51,567 nucleotides of DNA, from the NCBI GenBank assembly GCA_020054205.1, contig JAGVLS010000042.1:1-51567 (forward strand), written 5' to 3'. Below the pieces are notes generated by a model. The model was not told where the DNA came from and did not search any database. It saw only the letters and a program-made list of their open reading frames with translations. The DNA comes from Candidatus Obscuribacterales bacterium (lineage in GTDB: Bacteria > Cyanobacteriota > Vampirovibrionia > Obscuribacterales > Obscuribacteraceae). The stretch's first letter is position 1. Every line of letters starts with the position of its first letter. A program made the translations under genes and the position numbers. This document shows, piece after piece, positions 1 to 7,363 of the stretch.

Positions 1-71
1 AACCTGTTCATCATGAATGGAAAAAACTTGTCGGCACTGCTTAGCTGGTGAGATTTTGTAGTAACTTTTCT

Positions 72-100
72 AGAGAGCCGGGACTGCCAACCGGCTCTCT
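72..100 (+). terminator. Hairpin at left edge, probable terminator of an upstream gene
   Basis: A perfect 10-bp stem (AGAGAGCCGG with CCGGCTCTCT) encloses a 9-nt loop. No U-tract follows, so intrinsic termination is uncertain. A near-copy (GAGCCGG, GAC-GCCAA loop, CCGGCTC) at 43749-43780 does have a T-tract, so this hairpin family does serve as a terminator elsewhere in the window. Frame 3 of the first 44 bases is open up to a TAG and could be the end of a gene that starts outside the window; that is too short to call. Confidence 0.5.
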
Positions 101-161
101 GAACTTTGATTGCGCTATTACAATCGCATGACCAACGATTGTGTTTTTTGCACGCGTCCTT

Positions 162-467
162 TCAAACTGCTTGATGATGCTTGGGGCGCAAACGTACAAT
201 GGAGCGCTTTATTTCTTTGCCGGCTTGTTGTTCGGCAAGACGTAATTCATACATTTTTTGCAAATTCATCCAAAATTCAGCTGACATGCCTAGCCATTGT
301 CCCAAACGCAATGCAGTGTCGGCTGTCATAGCGCGCTTGCCTTTGATGATCTGGTAAATACGATTAGGTGGAACATGCAAAGCCATCGCTAGCTCAGTCG
401 GAGTTATATCCAGAGTTGCTAGTTCGTCAGCTAGGAATTTGCCAGGATGAATTGGATTGCGCGTCAT
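162..467 (-). CDS. higA: HigA-family antitoxin (XRE HTH)
   Basis: Antitoxin and DNA-binding autoregulator of a type II toxin-antitoxin pair. The 101-residue product begins MTRNPIHPGKFL, the standard HigA opening, followed by a helix-turn-helix (about residues 12-65, with LAMALHVPPNRIYQIIKGKR) and the usual LGMSAEFWMNLQKMYEL segment. The ATG at 467 was chosen over an upstream TTG because it matches the family's N-terminus and follows a GGGAG. It lies 18 nt downstream of the higB stop, in the classical toxin-first higBA order. Family assignment is firm; the activity is inferred. Confidence 0.93.
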   Translation of the reverse strand: MTRNPIHPGKFLADELATLDITPTELAMALHVPPNRIYQIIKGKRAMTADTALRLGQWLGMSAEFWMNLQKMYELRLAEQQAGKEIKRSIVRLRPKHHQAV

Positions 468-484
468 TTGTGTCTTTATCTCCC

Positions 485-793
485 TCAATGATAGTCTGTG
501 ATTTCAATGTTGAATGGTTTTTCCTGATTGTCTGGCCACTCAAAACATACACGCCATTTTTGATTTATTCGGATGCTGAATTGTCCCTTTCGGTCACCGC
601 CTAGAGCCTCAAAATGATTGCTAGCTAACTTCATCAGGTCGTTTCGATTGACTGCTGCTTCTAGCACATCTAGTCGTTTTTCAGCTTGCTCCCTAAATGC
701 CTGAAACTCTTTTACGCGTTCACCATCTGCAAAGCGTGCAGTGCGGTTGTCTCGATATTTAGGTGGGCTGTCATGCTGTTTGTCACTCCCCAT
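485..793 (-). CDS. higB: HigB-family mRNA interferase toxin (RelE/ParE fold)
   Basis: Toxin of the pair; HigB proteins cleave ribosome-bound mRNA. The conserved blocks NRTARFADGERVKEF, the RKGQFSIRINQKWRVCFEW strand region and the C-terminal EITDYH are all present. The ATG at 793 gives 102 residues, a few more than the roughly 92 typical of the family; a TTG at 829 would fall inside the promoter's -35 box and is unlikely. No Shine-Dalgarno precedes 793, and the best -10 box ends just 7 nt upstream, so the mRNA may be leaderless. Confidence 0.92.
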   Translation of the reverse strand: MGSDKQHDSPPKYRDNRTARFADGERVKEFQAFREQAEKRLDVLEAAVNRNDLMKLASNHFEALGGDRKGQFSIRINQKWRVCFEWPDNQEKPFNIEITDYH

Positions 794-794
794 A

Positions 795-836
795 TAAGAT
801 AATTTATCATAAAAGACGCTTGACGTCAAGCGTAAA
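795..836 (-). promoter_or_regulatory. higBA promoter with 18-bp palindromic operator
   Basis: Reading the minus strand, TTGACG (829-824) and TAAATT (806-801) are separated by exactly 17 bp. The -35 box lies inside a perfect 18-bp palindrome, ACGCTTGACGTCAAGCGT (816-833). HigA proteins are known to bind palindromes over their own promoter, so this is the likely operator. Promoter strength and occupancy are inferred. An alternative -10, TATGAT at 811-806, is also possible. Confidence 0.75.
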
Positions 837-863
837 TAGATTCATAGTCCGAGGAGGTATCCA

Positions 864-1784
864 ATGAGATATGGAGCATGTTTGATTGATTCGCGAAGAC
901 CACTTTCACTTTCAGCTTGTGAATTTAGAACTTCTCCAGTTGCTGTGCCTGATAGACCAAATTATGGTTTGCTTCCGAATCGTCGGGGAAAACCCCATTT
1001 GTATAGTGTAAGAGATATTGAGCGTGATGAAATCATTGCTGAAAATCCGGTGCAAGTTGTTCCAACTAGGCAGTTTCTTGCATTGCGTTCTGTCGGATTG
1101 GAAGATCTTTGTTTTGATTGGAATAGGGCGGGGTGTGTAGCTGTTTCCCTTGGGGCAGGCGCTTTCATTGGTCATTCCGATGAGCCTAATTGTTATTGGC
1201 GAGCTGACTATTTCAAGAGAACTGTTTCCATTTATCCCAGACGACCAATTTTTGCTGGGGAGGAATTGACGATTGATTATTCAACTGATACACGCCGCCC
1301 TTGTAGAGATTTGCAAGCGCTTTCCGTTGCACGACTTCCTGTTAAGGACTTGCCTAAGCCGGAATTGCCTAAGGTTGTTGTTACTCACGATGTTGATTAT
1401 GGCAGAACTTTGATAGCTGTAAGAAATATTCGTGCTGGTGAGACTATTTCCGAAGCACCTGTCAGAGTTATTTCTAACCATAAGCTAGATAGTTTTACAA
1501 GAATTCTAGCTTTAACGGATTTGGCGCATGATTGGCTGAATAGATTTTGTGCTATTGTGCTTGGAATTCCAGCACTGGTAAATCATTCGTATTCAGCCAA
1601 TGCTTTTTATAGGCCAAATCGACGACGGCGAACTATTTCTCTAGTAGCGTACAAAAGTATTGCAGCTGGATATGAAGTGACAATGAATTACAACGGACAT
1701 CCTAATGATCAGTCACCGCTTGATTGGAACTCGACTGAACGTGATGCACCGCTGAAAATCTCATTGCTACCATCAAAAAATTGA
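864..1784 (+). CDS. Protein with two tandem SET-like domains
   Basis: SET domains are mostly lysine methyltransferases using S-adenosylmethionine. Two similar halves are visible. The N-terminal one (about residues 30-142) ends in FIGHSDEPNCYW and GEELTIDYS. The C-terminal one (about 172-283) ends in LVNHSYSANAFY and GYEVTMNYNG. Each half therefore keeps part of the canonical NHS..PNC and GEELT.DY motifs and loses part, so they may be complementary or inactive. The start follows GAGGAGG by 6 nt. This is the first gene of a six-gene operon ending at 3963. The substrate is unknown; none of the neighbours is an obvious target. Confidence 0.72.
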   Translation: MRYGACLIDSRRPLSLSACEFRTSPVAVPDRPNYGLLPNRRGKPHLYSVRDIERDEIIAENPVQVVPTRQFLALRSVGLEDLCFDWNRAGCVAVSLGAGAFIGHSDEPNCYWRADYFKRTVSIYPRRPIFAGEELTIDYSTDTRRPCRDLQALSVARLPVKDLPKPELPKVVVTHDVDYGRTLIAVRNIRAGETISEAPVRVISNHKLDSFTRILALTDLAHDWLNRFCAIVLGIPALVNHSYSANAFYRPNRRRRTISLVAYKSIAAGYEVTMNYNGHPNDQSPLDWNSTERDAPLKISLLPSKN

Positions 1785-1810
1785 AACAACAAATTTTGGA
1801 AGGACAAATC

Positions 1811-1990
1811 ATGGACTCCTCACATATCCAGCAACCGTGTATTGTTGGCAATATCATTTCTCCGGAAAAGCAGAGGGAATTGTTTCCTCATTTGTCGGCG
1901 GGCATGCAAATTCCTTGGAAGCCCTGTTTAGCTGTCGGCACTTGTGATTCTAACGGCACATTTTCATTGGAAATGATTGATATTCGCTGA
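1811..1990 (+). CDS. Hypothetical 59-aa protein
   Basis: Not recognised. The ATG at 1811 follows GGAAGGA at good spacing; the upstream ATG overlapping the SET gene lacks a ribosome binding site. The product is short, has no membrane segment, and contains two cysteines in a PCIVG...PCLAVGTC pattern. It starts 26 nt after the SET-domain gene, so the two are probably co-transcribed. Confidence 0.6.
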   Translation: MDSSHIQQPCIVGNIISPEKQRELFPHLSAGMQIPWKPCLAVGTCDSNGTFSLEMIDIR

Positions 1991-2033
1991 CTATAAGTAA
2001 TTCAAACCCCTACAAAAAAGAAAGCCCATATAA

Positions 2034-2504
2034 ATGAAAAGCTCCACGAAGAAAAATAACGGAAAGCGAAAGCCCAGTCTAAAAAAGAGCACGGCTAAGA
2101 CATCTTTGCGTGTGCAAATCGCACAAGCGTTTAAGGCTGGACGAGCTGCTGATGCGCGCAATAAGCGCCACGAAAAAAAGGCACGGGCACAAAAAGCACG
2201 GGAGGAGGCTCAAGAACCACAGAGGCGGGCAGAGGAAATCGTCAGTCAATTGCCCAAGCGAATCAAGGAGGCGATAGGAAAAGGACACAAGGCTTTGTTC
2301 TTAGTCAGTATCGAACATCATGAGTGTGAAAGAAGTGGTTGTGGTAATAGCTGTAAGATTGATTTGTTGCATGCAGGGACGACGCCAAGGATTGTTTATG
2401 ATAAGTGCCGTGCTCTTGGACTTAAGCCGGTGATCGTAGATGATACGCCTACCGAGGTCTGGAGTAATGAAGCGCCTGGTCACCTTGAGTTGCGGTGGAA
2501 TTAG
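2034..2504 (+). CDS. Hypothetical protein with very basic N-terminus
   Basis: Not recognised. The first ~80 residues are rich in Lys, Arg, Ala and Glu and look like an extended helix or nucleic-acid-binding arm. The remaining ~75 residues form a compact region (KALFLVSIEHHECERSGCG, then GLKPVIVDD) that resembles small alpha/beta domains, with a CERSGCGNSC cysteine cluster that could bind metal. The ribosome binding site is weak (AAAGAAAG). Third gene of the 864-3963 operon. Confidence 0.6.
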   Translation: MKSSTKKNNGKRKPSLKKSTAKTSLRVQIAQAFKAGRAADARNKRHEKKARAQKAREEAQEPQRRAEEIVSQLPKRIKEAIGKGHKALFLVSIEHHECERSGCGNSCKIDLLHAGTTPRIVYDKCRALGLKPVIVDDTPTEVWSNEAPGHLELRWN

Positions 2505-2563
2505 TAAACGATTTTCGATCTTATACATACAAAAAACAAACAAACTACAGAAAGGACAAAATA

Positions 2564-2830
2564 ATGTGTGCGAATGATGAAACGACTGGCTACAGGCTGA
2601 AGGAAGTTGCTGAAGATGTTTTATTTCATGTTTTCGAAGTGCTTTGCGAATTTGTGGCTATGGCACTTTTGGTGCTGATTGGTGCGGCGGCGATCATCTT
2701 TTTTACAAGCAGTGTTGCGGCTGGGTGGAAAGTTGCTGTCTTGTTTGTAATTGTGTTGGCAATCAGCTGCGATGACGGTATGTATTATTCTGGAACATTG
2801 CCGCCCCAGGATAGGAAGAAAACCAGCTAG
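2564..2830 (+). CDS. Small membrane protein, two TM segments
   Basis: Not recognised. The ATG at 2564 was chosen because AAAGGA lies just upstream; a longer frame from 2495 overlaps the previous gene and has no binding site. The 88-residue product has two hydrophobic segments (about residues 25-49 and 52-67) and a polar C-terminal tail, so it is probably an inner-membrane protein. Fourth gene of the SET operon. Confidence 0.65.
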   Translation: MCANDETTGYRLKEVAEDVLFHVFEVLCEFVAMALLVLIGAAAIIFFTSSVAAGWKVAVLFVIVLAISCDDGMYYSGTLPPQDRKKTS

Positions 2831-2882
2831 GCTAAATCTGGATATTTCCAAAAATAAAAATGCAGACCATGAAAGGAAAAAT

Positions 2883-3656
2883 ATGGGGACAATCACACGC
2901 GTTCTGGTGGAAGCAACTCGACGCTTGAGTCCGAATGAGCATATTCTGACTGTACCTGATAACATCATTCAAGTTTGGCCAGATGCAAATGAACAACCAG
3001 TACATAATCATATTGACTGGTATTTCCCGCCCGAGCCTGGTGAGTACGGCAAGAATAGAGTGGTGCGATTTGTTCAAGACAATGGAATTGAAACTCCACA
3101 AATTGTGGATAAAATCATAATTCATGGAGTTGGTTACCGAGTTGTACTTGAGACTACAAGAACAGTAGACAGTTGTGATGCGCGCTCAGAGATTGTTTTG
3201 GCAGAGGCGCGCAATTCTGGGGCAATGCCTGTTTTGTCAAAAGCAAGGCGTAACTTTGCTGTGACTTTCGAAGATGGTTGTTTGCTTTATCTATCTCTTG
3301 ATTATGTATTTGGGCTGGCAGCAAAATATGGTGAGCGCTTTTTGAAAATTTCTTATACGTTGCCTGAACCAATTAATGGTCAGCTGCAGCAGATCTTGGA
3401 GCATGCTCAAGTTGCTGGCAGTCTTGAGGAAGGTGAACATCGATTGCTTTGGGGTATTGGTGGTAATGCTACAGAGGTAGCGCATGTTCTTATGGGACAT
3501 GATCCACAAGTAGTGTCATATCGACAAATGCTTGTTGAATCATTGGCAGAAAAAGCAGCAGCTAAACAAACTGTAAGTTCCGGACAAGCAAGTGGTAATG
3601 CAGGTGCGTCAACGCGTACTAATGCTATTGCTTGGATGGAACGACAACCTCGTTAA
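2883..3656 (+). CDS. Hypothetical 257-aa soluble protein
   Basis: Not recognised. The start at 2883 (MGTITRVLVEA) follows AAAGGA; the open frame extends upstream to 2751 but has no ribosome binding site there and would overlap the previous gene. The protein is mainly alternating hydrophobic/polar strands up to residue ~180, followed by a helical region and a low-complexity Ala/Gly/Ser tail (SSGQASGNAGAS). There is no signal peptide or membrane segment. Confidence 0.65.
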   Translation: MGTITRVLVEATRRLSPNEHILTVPDNIIQVWPDANEQPVHNHIDWYFPPEPGEYGKNRVVRFVQDNGIETPQIVDKIIIHGVGYRVVLETTRTVDSCDARSEIVLAEARNSGAMPVLSKARRNFAVTFEDGCLLYLSLDYVFGLAAKYGERFLKISYTLPEPINGQLQQILEHAQVAGSLEEGEHRLLWGIGGNATEVAHVLMGHDPQVVSYRQMLVESLAEKAAAKQTVSSGQASGNAGASTRTNAIAWMERQPR

Positions 3657-3690
3657 AGGTCACTAAAGAAGAAAGAAAGGAAAGGGAAAT

Positions 3691-3963
3691 ATGAAAGCAG
3701 AAAATGAAGTTTTGGTGCAACAACTTGATGATGAGTTGCAATTGGCAATTAATACTGACAATGTTGATGAAGTAAAACGCCTTGTTTCTCAAATTGGTGA
3801 TAATTCCGTGCTTGACGATGAAGAGAAAGCCACGCTCATGGATGAAGGTCTTGTTTATTTGCAAGATGAGCTTGGTTATCATAACGAAGATGTTGTGACA
3901 TTCATTGGTGAGCTAAAGGTAAAACATCCTTTCCTTAACGATCCGGCAATGACTTTGCACTAA
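3691..3963 (+). CDS. Hypothetical acidic 90-aa protein
   Basis: Not recognised. It is strongly acidic and mostly helical by composition, rich in Asp, Glu, Val and Leu. A clear GGAAAGGGAAAT precedes the ATG. It is the last gene of the 864-3963 operon and is followed after about 57 nt by a strong intrinsic terminator. Its small size and acidity are compatible with an inhibitor or partner protein, but nothing in the sequence proves that. Confidence 0.6.
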   Translation: MKAENEVLVQQLDDELQLAINTDNVDEVKRLVSQIGDNSVLDDEEKATLMDEGLVYLQDELGYHNEDVVTFIGELKVKHPFLNDPAMTLH

Positions 3964-4020
3964 TTTTCATGCGTGATAATTAGTTTGTATTGTCTTGCAA
4001 CTAAAGTAATGTAACAATCG

Positions 4021-4070
4021 CTACGTGGGTGTACTCTGGAAATTTCCCAGGTGCACCCACGTAGTTTTTT
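4021..4070 (+). terminator. Intrinsic terminator of the SET-domain operon
   Basis: CTACGTGGGTG (4021-4031) pairs perfectly with CACCCACGTAG (4054-4064), has an additional inner CTGG/CCAG pairing, and is followed directly by TTTTTT. Confidence 0.93.
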
Positions 4071-4156
4071 GCTTTGAAAAACAAAAGATGAATTGGAAAT
4101 AAACGATTGTTTTCTATTTGTTTTGTCAATACTATAATAGATAGTTGGATATGTAT

Positions 4157-4208
4157 AAAAAAGTCAAGGAGAAAGAGACAGTATTTATCTGCTTTTTCTC
4201 TTTGACTT
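4157..4208 (-). terminator. Intrinsic terminator of the minus-strand gene 4282-5280
   Basis: A stem of about 20 bp with three mismatches joins 4161-4181 to 4189-4208 around a 7-nt loop. Read on the minus strand it is followed by a run of T, as expected for a rho-independent terminator of the exported protein gene that ends at 4282. Confidence 0.85.
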
Positions 4209-4281
4209 AGAAATAGTCAAAAATTGCATAGACAACAAAGACAGTATCCTAAACCTAAAAGCCCTAAATGACGCTAGAGTC

Positions 4282-5280
4282 CTAAAGACCTATATGAATA
4301 GTACTGCGATGTCGGCGATAAACACCCAGCACTTGCAACTTATGCTTTAAGCGCATATCCGGCATAAGCGCCATCAATTGTTTCAAATCACCAGAGTGTA
4401 ATGCACTGGTTACCACGCTGTAAATGTGAATCATTCCAGGTAATGCCTTCTGCACCATATCCAGCTCTTCTTGCTTCAGATGCAAATGCACAGGGACTAC
4501 CTTAGGCCAAGCAATACCTGCTAGTCCACGTGGACGAGTGAGGGGATTGTCGACTGTAATTACAATCTTGAATTTTTCACCAGTATCATCAAGGCGAAGT
4601 TCGTGTGGAAATGTGTGCTTGCCTTTTTCAAGAAGGATTTTTGCCCCAGTGATATTTTTGAATTTAGCAATCTTAGGATTATTTGGATCAACCTCGACAT
4701 CAAATTCTAAAGGCTTTCCTTCTTCACCAAATACTAAAAACTCTGCTTTTACCGGCAACTTGCTATCAGGTAAGTTAAGCGGTAGGCGTACTTCTTCGCG
4801 AAATCTAATTGAAACATGATTACCATTTAGTGTTGCTGATGAAATCACACCAGGCAATTGCGTAAACAAGCTACCTTCGGCTTTAGTATCAAGTTGTGGC
4901 AATTGGAAAGAAGGACTGTCAGCCAATATTTGCAAAAGACGCTCAAAATCAGTTGAGAAATACAAATAATCTCTCTTGATATTGAGATGCAATGGTAATT
5001 GGTCAATTTGGCGTATTGTGTGGGTTAGATCTTTGGCGGCTTGTTTGCGGCATTGATTTTGTTGGGGAAGTAAATTGTTTCGAATGAGACGACTCCCTAA
5101 AAAAGGAATTCTCTTTCCGCACAGCGGAGGTCTAACACCAATCCCTCTACAACCCTGAAAAATTCCTGCATAACACTTATTTGATGTCGTCGGCAAATTG
5201 AACCCGAACAGATTAAAACTAAATCCAAAGATCAAGAGAGCAAGCACATGGGGGCGAGGTAGACTTCGCTGAGAACGCAT
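4282..5280 (-). CDS. Exported hypothetical protein
   Basis: Not recognised. The 332-residue product starts with a basic stretch and a hydrophobic core (VLALLIFGFSFNLFGF), which looks like a Sec signal peptide. The mature part is rich in beta-type alternation, for example LRLDDTGEKFKIVITVDNPL, and could be a periplasmic or surface protein. The ATG follows GGGAGGG. It stands alone, with its own terminator at 4157-4208 and 530 bp of non-coding DNA upstream. Confidence 0.7.
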   Translation of the reverse strand: MRSQRSLPRPHVLALLIFGFSFNLFGFNLPTTSNKCYAGIFQGCRGIGVRPPLCGKRIPFLGSRLIRNNLLPQQNQCRKQAAKDLTHTIRQIDQLPLHLNIKRDYLYFSTDFERLLQILADSPSFQLPQLDTKAEGSLFTQLPGVISSATLNGNHVSIRFREEVRLPLNLPDSKLPVKAEFLVFGEEGKPLEFDVEVDPNNPKIAKFKNITGAKILLEKGKHTFPHELRLDDTGEKFKIVITVDNPLTRPRGLAGIAWPKVVPVHLHLKQEELDMVQKALPGMIHIYSVVTSALHSGDLKQLMALMPDMRLKHKLQVLGVYRRHRSTIHIGL

Positions 5281-5814
5281 AATTCCCTCCCTCTCGTAAA
5301 TAGGTGAGGTAAATGGCTTGAAAGGTTTGTGTTAATTGAAAGAAAAACTGTTTTGCTGTATGCAATACCTGCATTATGAATGACTAAAATGAAAGTAATA
5401 AACCATATAATTTGCAATGTATTTATTTCAAGCTTTTTCTCAAATAATAAATTGCTGTAATGGTGATAAAGAACAACATAAGCATCGTGAATAAATAGCA
5501 TCTGATACTTGTCAGAAGCTCGAAAATTATATGGCATCTATATTGCATCTTTGTGACAGCACGAAATCGTTTTTCTTATTGCTAGCGAGGCAGCGCTAAT
5601 TGTCGCTTTAAATTGTGTATAAGATCTTGTGCAAAATGCTAAGTAGTAGTATGTGCTTTGAAAGCGTGGTCTTGTTTTTGTTTCTTCCTCTGCTCTATGC
5701 TAGAAAAATCTTCTTTTATCCAAAATAAAATAATTCTGGAATCAATAGCAAAACAATAACAAAGCAAAAATAGCTAAAGCATATATTCATTACCAAATCT
5801 CTCAGGAGGTGGGC
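5281..5814. other. Non-coding gap between divergent genes
   Basis: This AT-rich stretch separates a minus-strand gene (start 5280) from the plus-strand phosphatase (start 5815), so it must hold both promoters. I see no convincing operator or structured RNA. A minus-strand open frame across it lacks a ribosome binding site and overlaps the start of the neighbour, so I do not call it a gene. Confidence 0.6.
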
Positions 5815-6522
5815 ATGGCAAGCTTCGATGTATTTGGTATTACCAATAAAGGTCTTGTCAGAAGCAATAATGAAGATAGTTTTGTTATTAGCCCAGACAA
5901 ATGTTTGTTTGCAGTTTGCGATGGAATAGGTGGATATTTTGGTGGTGAAATAGCTAGTCGAACAACAAGCCGAACACTAAAAAGATGTTGGAAACAACCG
6001 CCAAAAAAAGCAAGTGATATTTGTTTTTGGGTAGAAAAATCATTGCGTACTGCTCAAATTGAAATGAGCAAAGTAAAACAATATCGCAATATGGGTACCA
6101 CGGTATTGATTGCTATTTGTTCTAGAACAACTGGACAAAACGAATTTGTTCATTTTGCTCATTTGGGTGATAGTCGTGCCTATCATTTGCGCTCAGGCAA
6201 ATTTAGACTTATTACTGCCGACCACGCAGATAATGATGGACTGTTGGAGCGATATCTTGGGAAGAACAAGTCAGCAGCAAAAGCATTAGCTGAAGGCAAA
6301 CCATTGGGTGTGGAGCATAAGAAAGTGCATTGTCTTAGTGGCGATACTTTTCTTTTGTGTTCAGACGGATTGCATGGCTATGTAAAACGGAGAGCCATTA
6401 AAAAAGTGCTCATGGATACAAGCCTTAAATCTGCTGAGCAAGTTTGTCGTCAATTAATTAAGTTAGCACACGAGCATGGTGCGCCTGACAATGTGACTGC
6501 TATTGTTATGAGAGTGAGCTGA
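5815..6522 (+). CDS. PP2C-family serine/threonine phosphatase
   Basis: Metal-dependent phosphoprotein phosphatase of the Stp/PrpC type, which usually reverses Hanks-type kinase phosphorylation. The PP2C motifs appear in order: SNNEDSF (D21), CDGIGGYFGGE (D36/G37), GTTVL, HLGDSRAY, TADHA, LLCSDGL and GAPDNVTAIV. At 235 residues it is a minimal catalytic domain without membrane anchor. ATG 5815 follows AGGAGG by 5 nt; a GTG at 5809 overlaps the binding site and is unlikely. No partner kinase is in the window. Confidence 0.95.
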   Translation: MASFDVFGITNKGLVRSNNEDSFVISPDKCLFAVCDGIGGYFGGEIASRTTSRTLKRCWKQPPKKASDICFWVEKSLRTAQIEMSKVKQYRNMGTTVLIAICSRTTGQNEFVHFAHLGDSRAYHLRSGKFRLITADHADNDGLLERYLGKNKSAAKALAEGKPLGVEHKKVHCLSGDTFLLCSDGLHGYVKRRAIKKVLMDTSLKSAEQVCRQLIKLAHEHGAPDNVTAIVMRVS

Positions 6523-6549
6523 TTGATAGCTGCCAGTGTTTTCTAGAGA

Positions 6550-6602
6550 AGCGGACGGATCTGTCAAGGCGGCACAGCCTGATATTTCCGTTCGCTTTTT
6601 TA
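6550..6602 (+). terminator. Intrinsic terminator of the PP2C gene
   Basis: AGCGGACGGA (6550-6559) pairs with TCCGTTCGCT near 6587-6596 with one G-T pair, followed by a TTTTTT run. Confidence 0.85.
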
Positions 6603-6811
6603 CCTTTTTATCTTTCGTGTTCGCACATTGCTCCCACCTTGATCAGTTTAGGCATTTAATGTCAGAAAAATTTCTATTTTTCTGACCAAATTCTACCTAT
6701 GCAGTTGGGAGCTCCATTGCCGAATCTTTTCGCTTGACTACGCTATTCTTTGGCTCATCCCCACTATATTTTTTTTGCCACCATAGACTATATTCAATAG
6801 TAAGAATGCAA

Positions 6812-6866
6812 TAAAAAAATACGAGAGCTTTCCTGCATTTTAAGATGCAGTACTAACTCTCGTATT
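6812..6866 (-). terminator. Intrinsic terminator of the carbonic anhydrase/SulP operon
   Basis: AATACGAGAG (6819-6828) and CTCTCGTATT (6857-6866) form a stem enclosing a second hairpin (CTGCAT/ATGCAG). On the minus strand the stem is followed by a seven-T run, so it ends the operon whose last gene stops at 6944. Confidence 0.9.
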
Positions 6867-6943
6867 GAACACAATGAATAGAGTGAGCTATCAAAATTTT
6901 CAGCTAATTTCAGTTAGCTGGTTTTAAATCAATCAAGCTGCCT

Positions 6944-7309
6944 CTAACTAACTTGCCCTTGTGCTTGCCTTTCTTTCTCTGCTTTGGCGCGTGCTTCTTT
7001 TGCTTCTTTGGCTCTAGATCTTGCCAAATACCATGGTCCTGCGCTACCAAAAAGAAGTCCTATCCAGGTTTGCAGCCAAACAACTACAATTACTATTTCG
7101 TTTACAATCAACTTGGGCTTATTTTCCATGGCGGCATACTGCATGAGAAAATAAGGTCCGATAACTAGAGTCGATATGAGAACAATAGCTGATACTGGAA
7201 AGAAATATTTAGAAAGGTTGCCGACTTTCATGCTGAGCCAATAGAGCAAAACAGCAAATGCAATTGGTACGATAAAATTCCAGAAGTAACTACTAAACGA
7301 AAGGTCCAT
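6944..7309 (-). CDS. Small membrane protein of the carbonic anhydrase/SulP operon
   Basis: Not recognised as a named family. From the ATG at 7309, which follows TGAGGAG, the product is 121 residues with three hydrophobic segments (about residues 6-24, 34-54 and 66-90) and a short charged tail of Ala/Lys/Glu/Arg. It lies 55 nt downstream of the SulP gene and shares its terminator. A role as accessory subunit of the transporter is possible but unproven. Confidence 0.75.
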   Translation of the reverse strand: MDLSFSSYFWNFIVPIAFAVLLYWLSMKVGNLSKYFFPVSAIVLISTLVIGPYFLMQYAAMENKPKLIVNEIVIVVVWLQTWIGLLFGSAGPWYLARSRAKEAKEARAKAEKERQAQGQVS

Positions 7310-7363
7310 AAGTTGGCTCCTCAGGTTTATGAAGTGCAGCATTGCTACAATTTTTGATTGGTT

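Noticed and set aside
485..829. higB start at TTG 829
   Set aside because: It would place the start codon inside the -35 box and palindrome; ATG 793 agrees better with family length.
5232..5537. 101-codon minus-strand open frame between the exported protein and the PP2C gene
   Set aside because: It has no ribosome binding site, overlaps the start of the gene at 4282-5280 in another frame and has the composition of translated AT-rich DNA.
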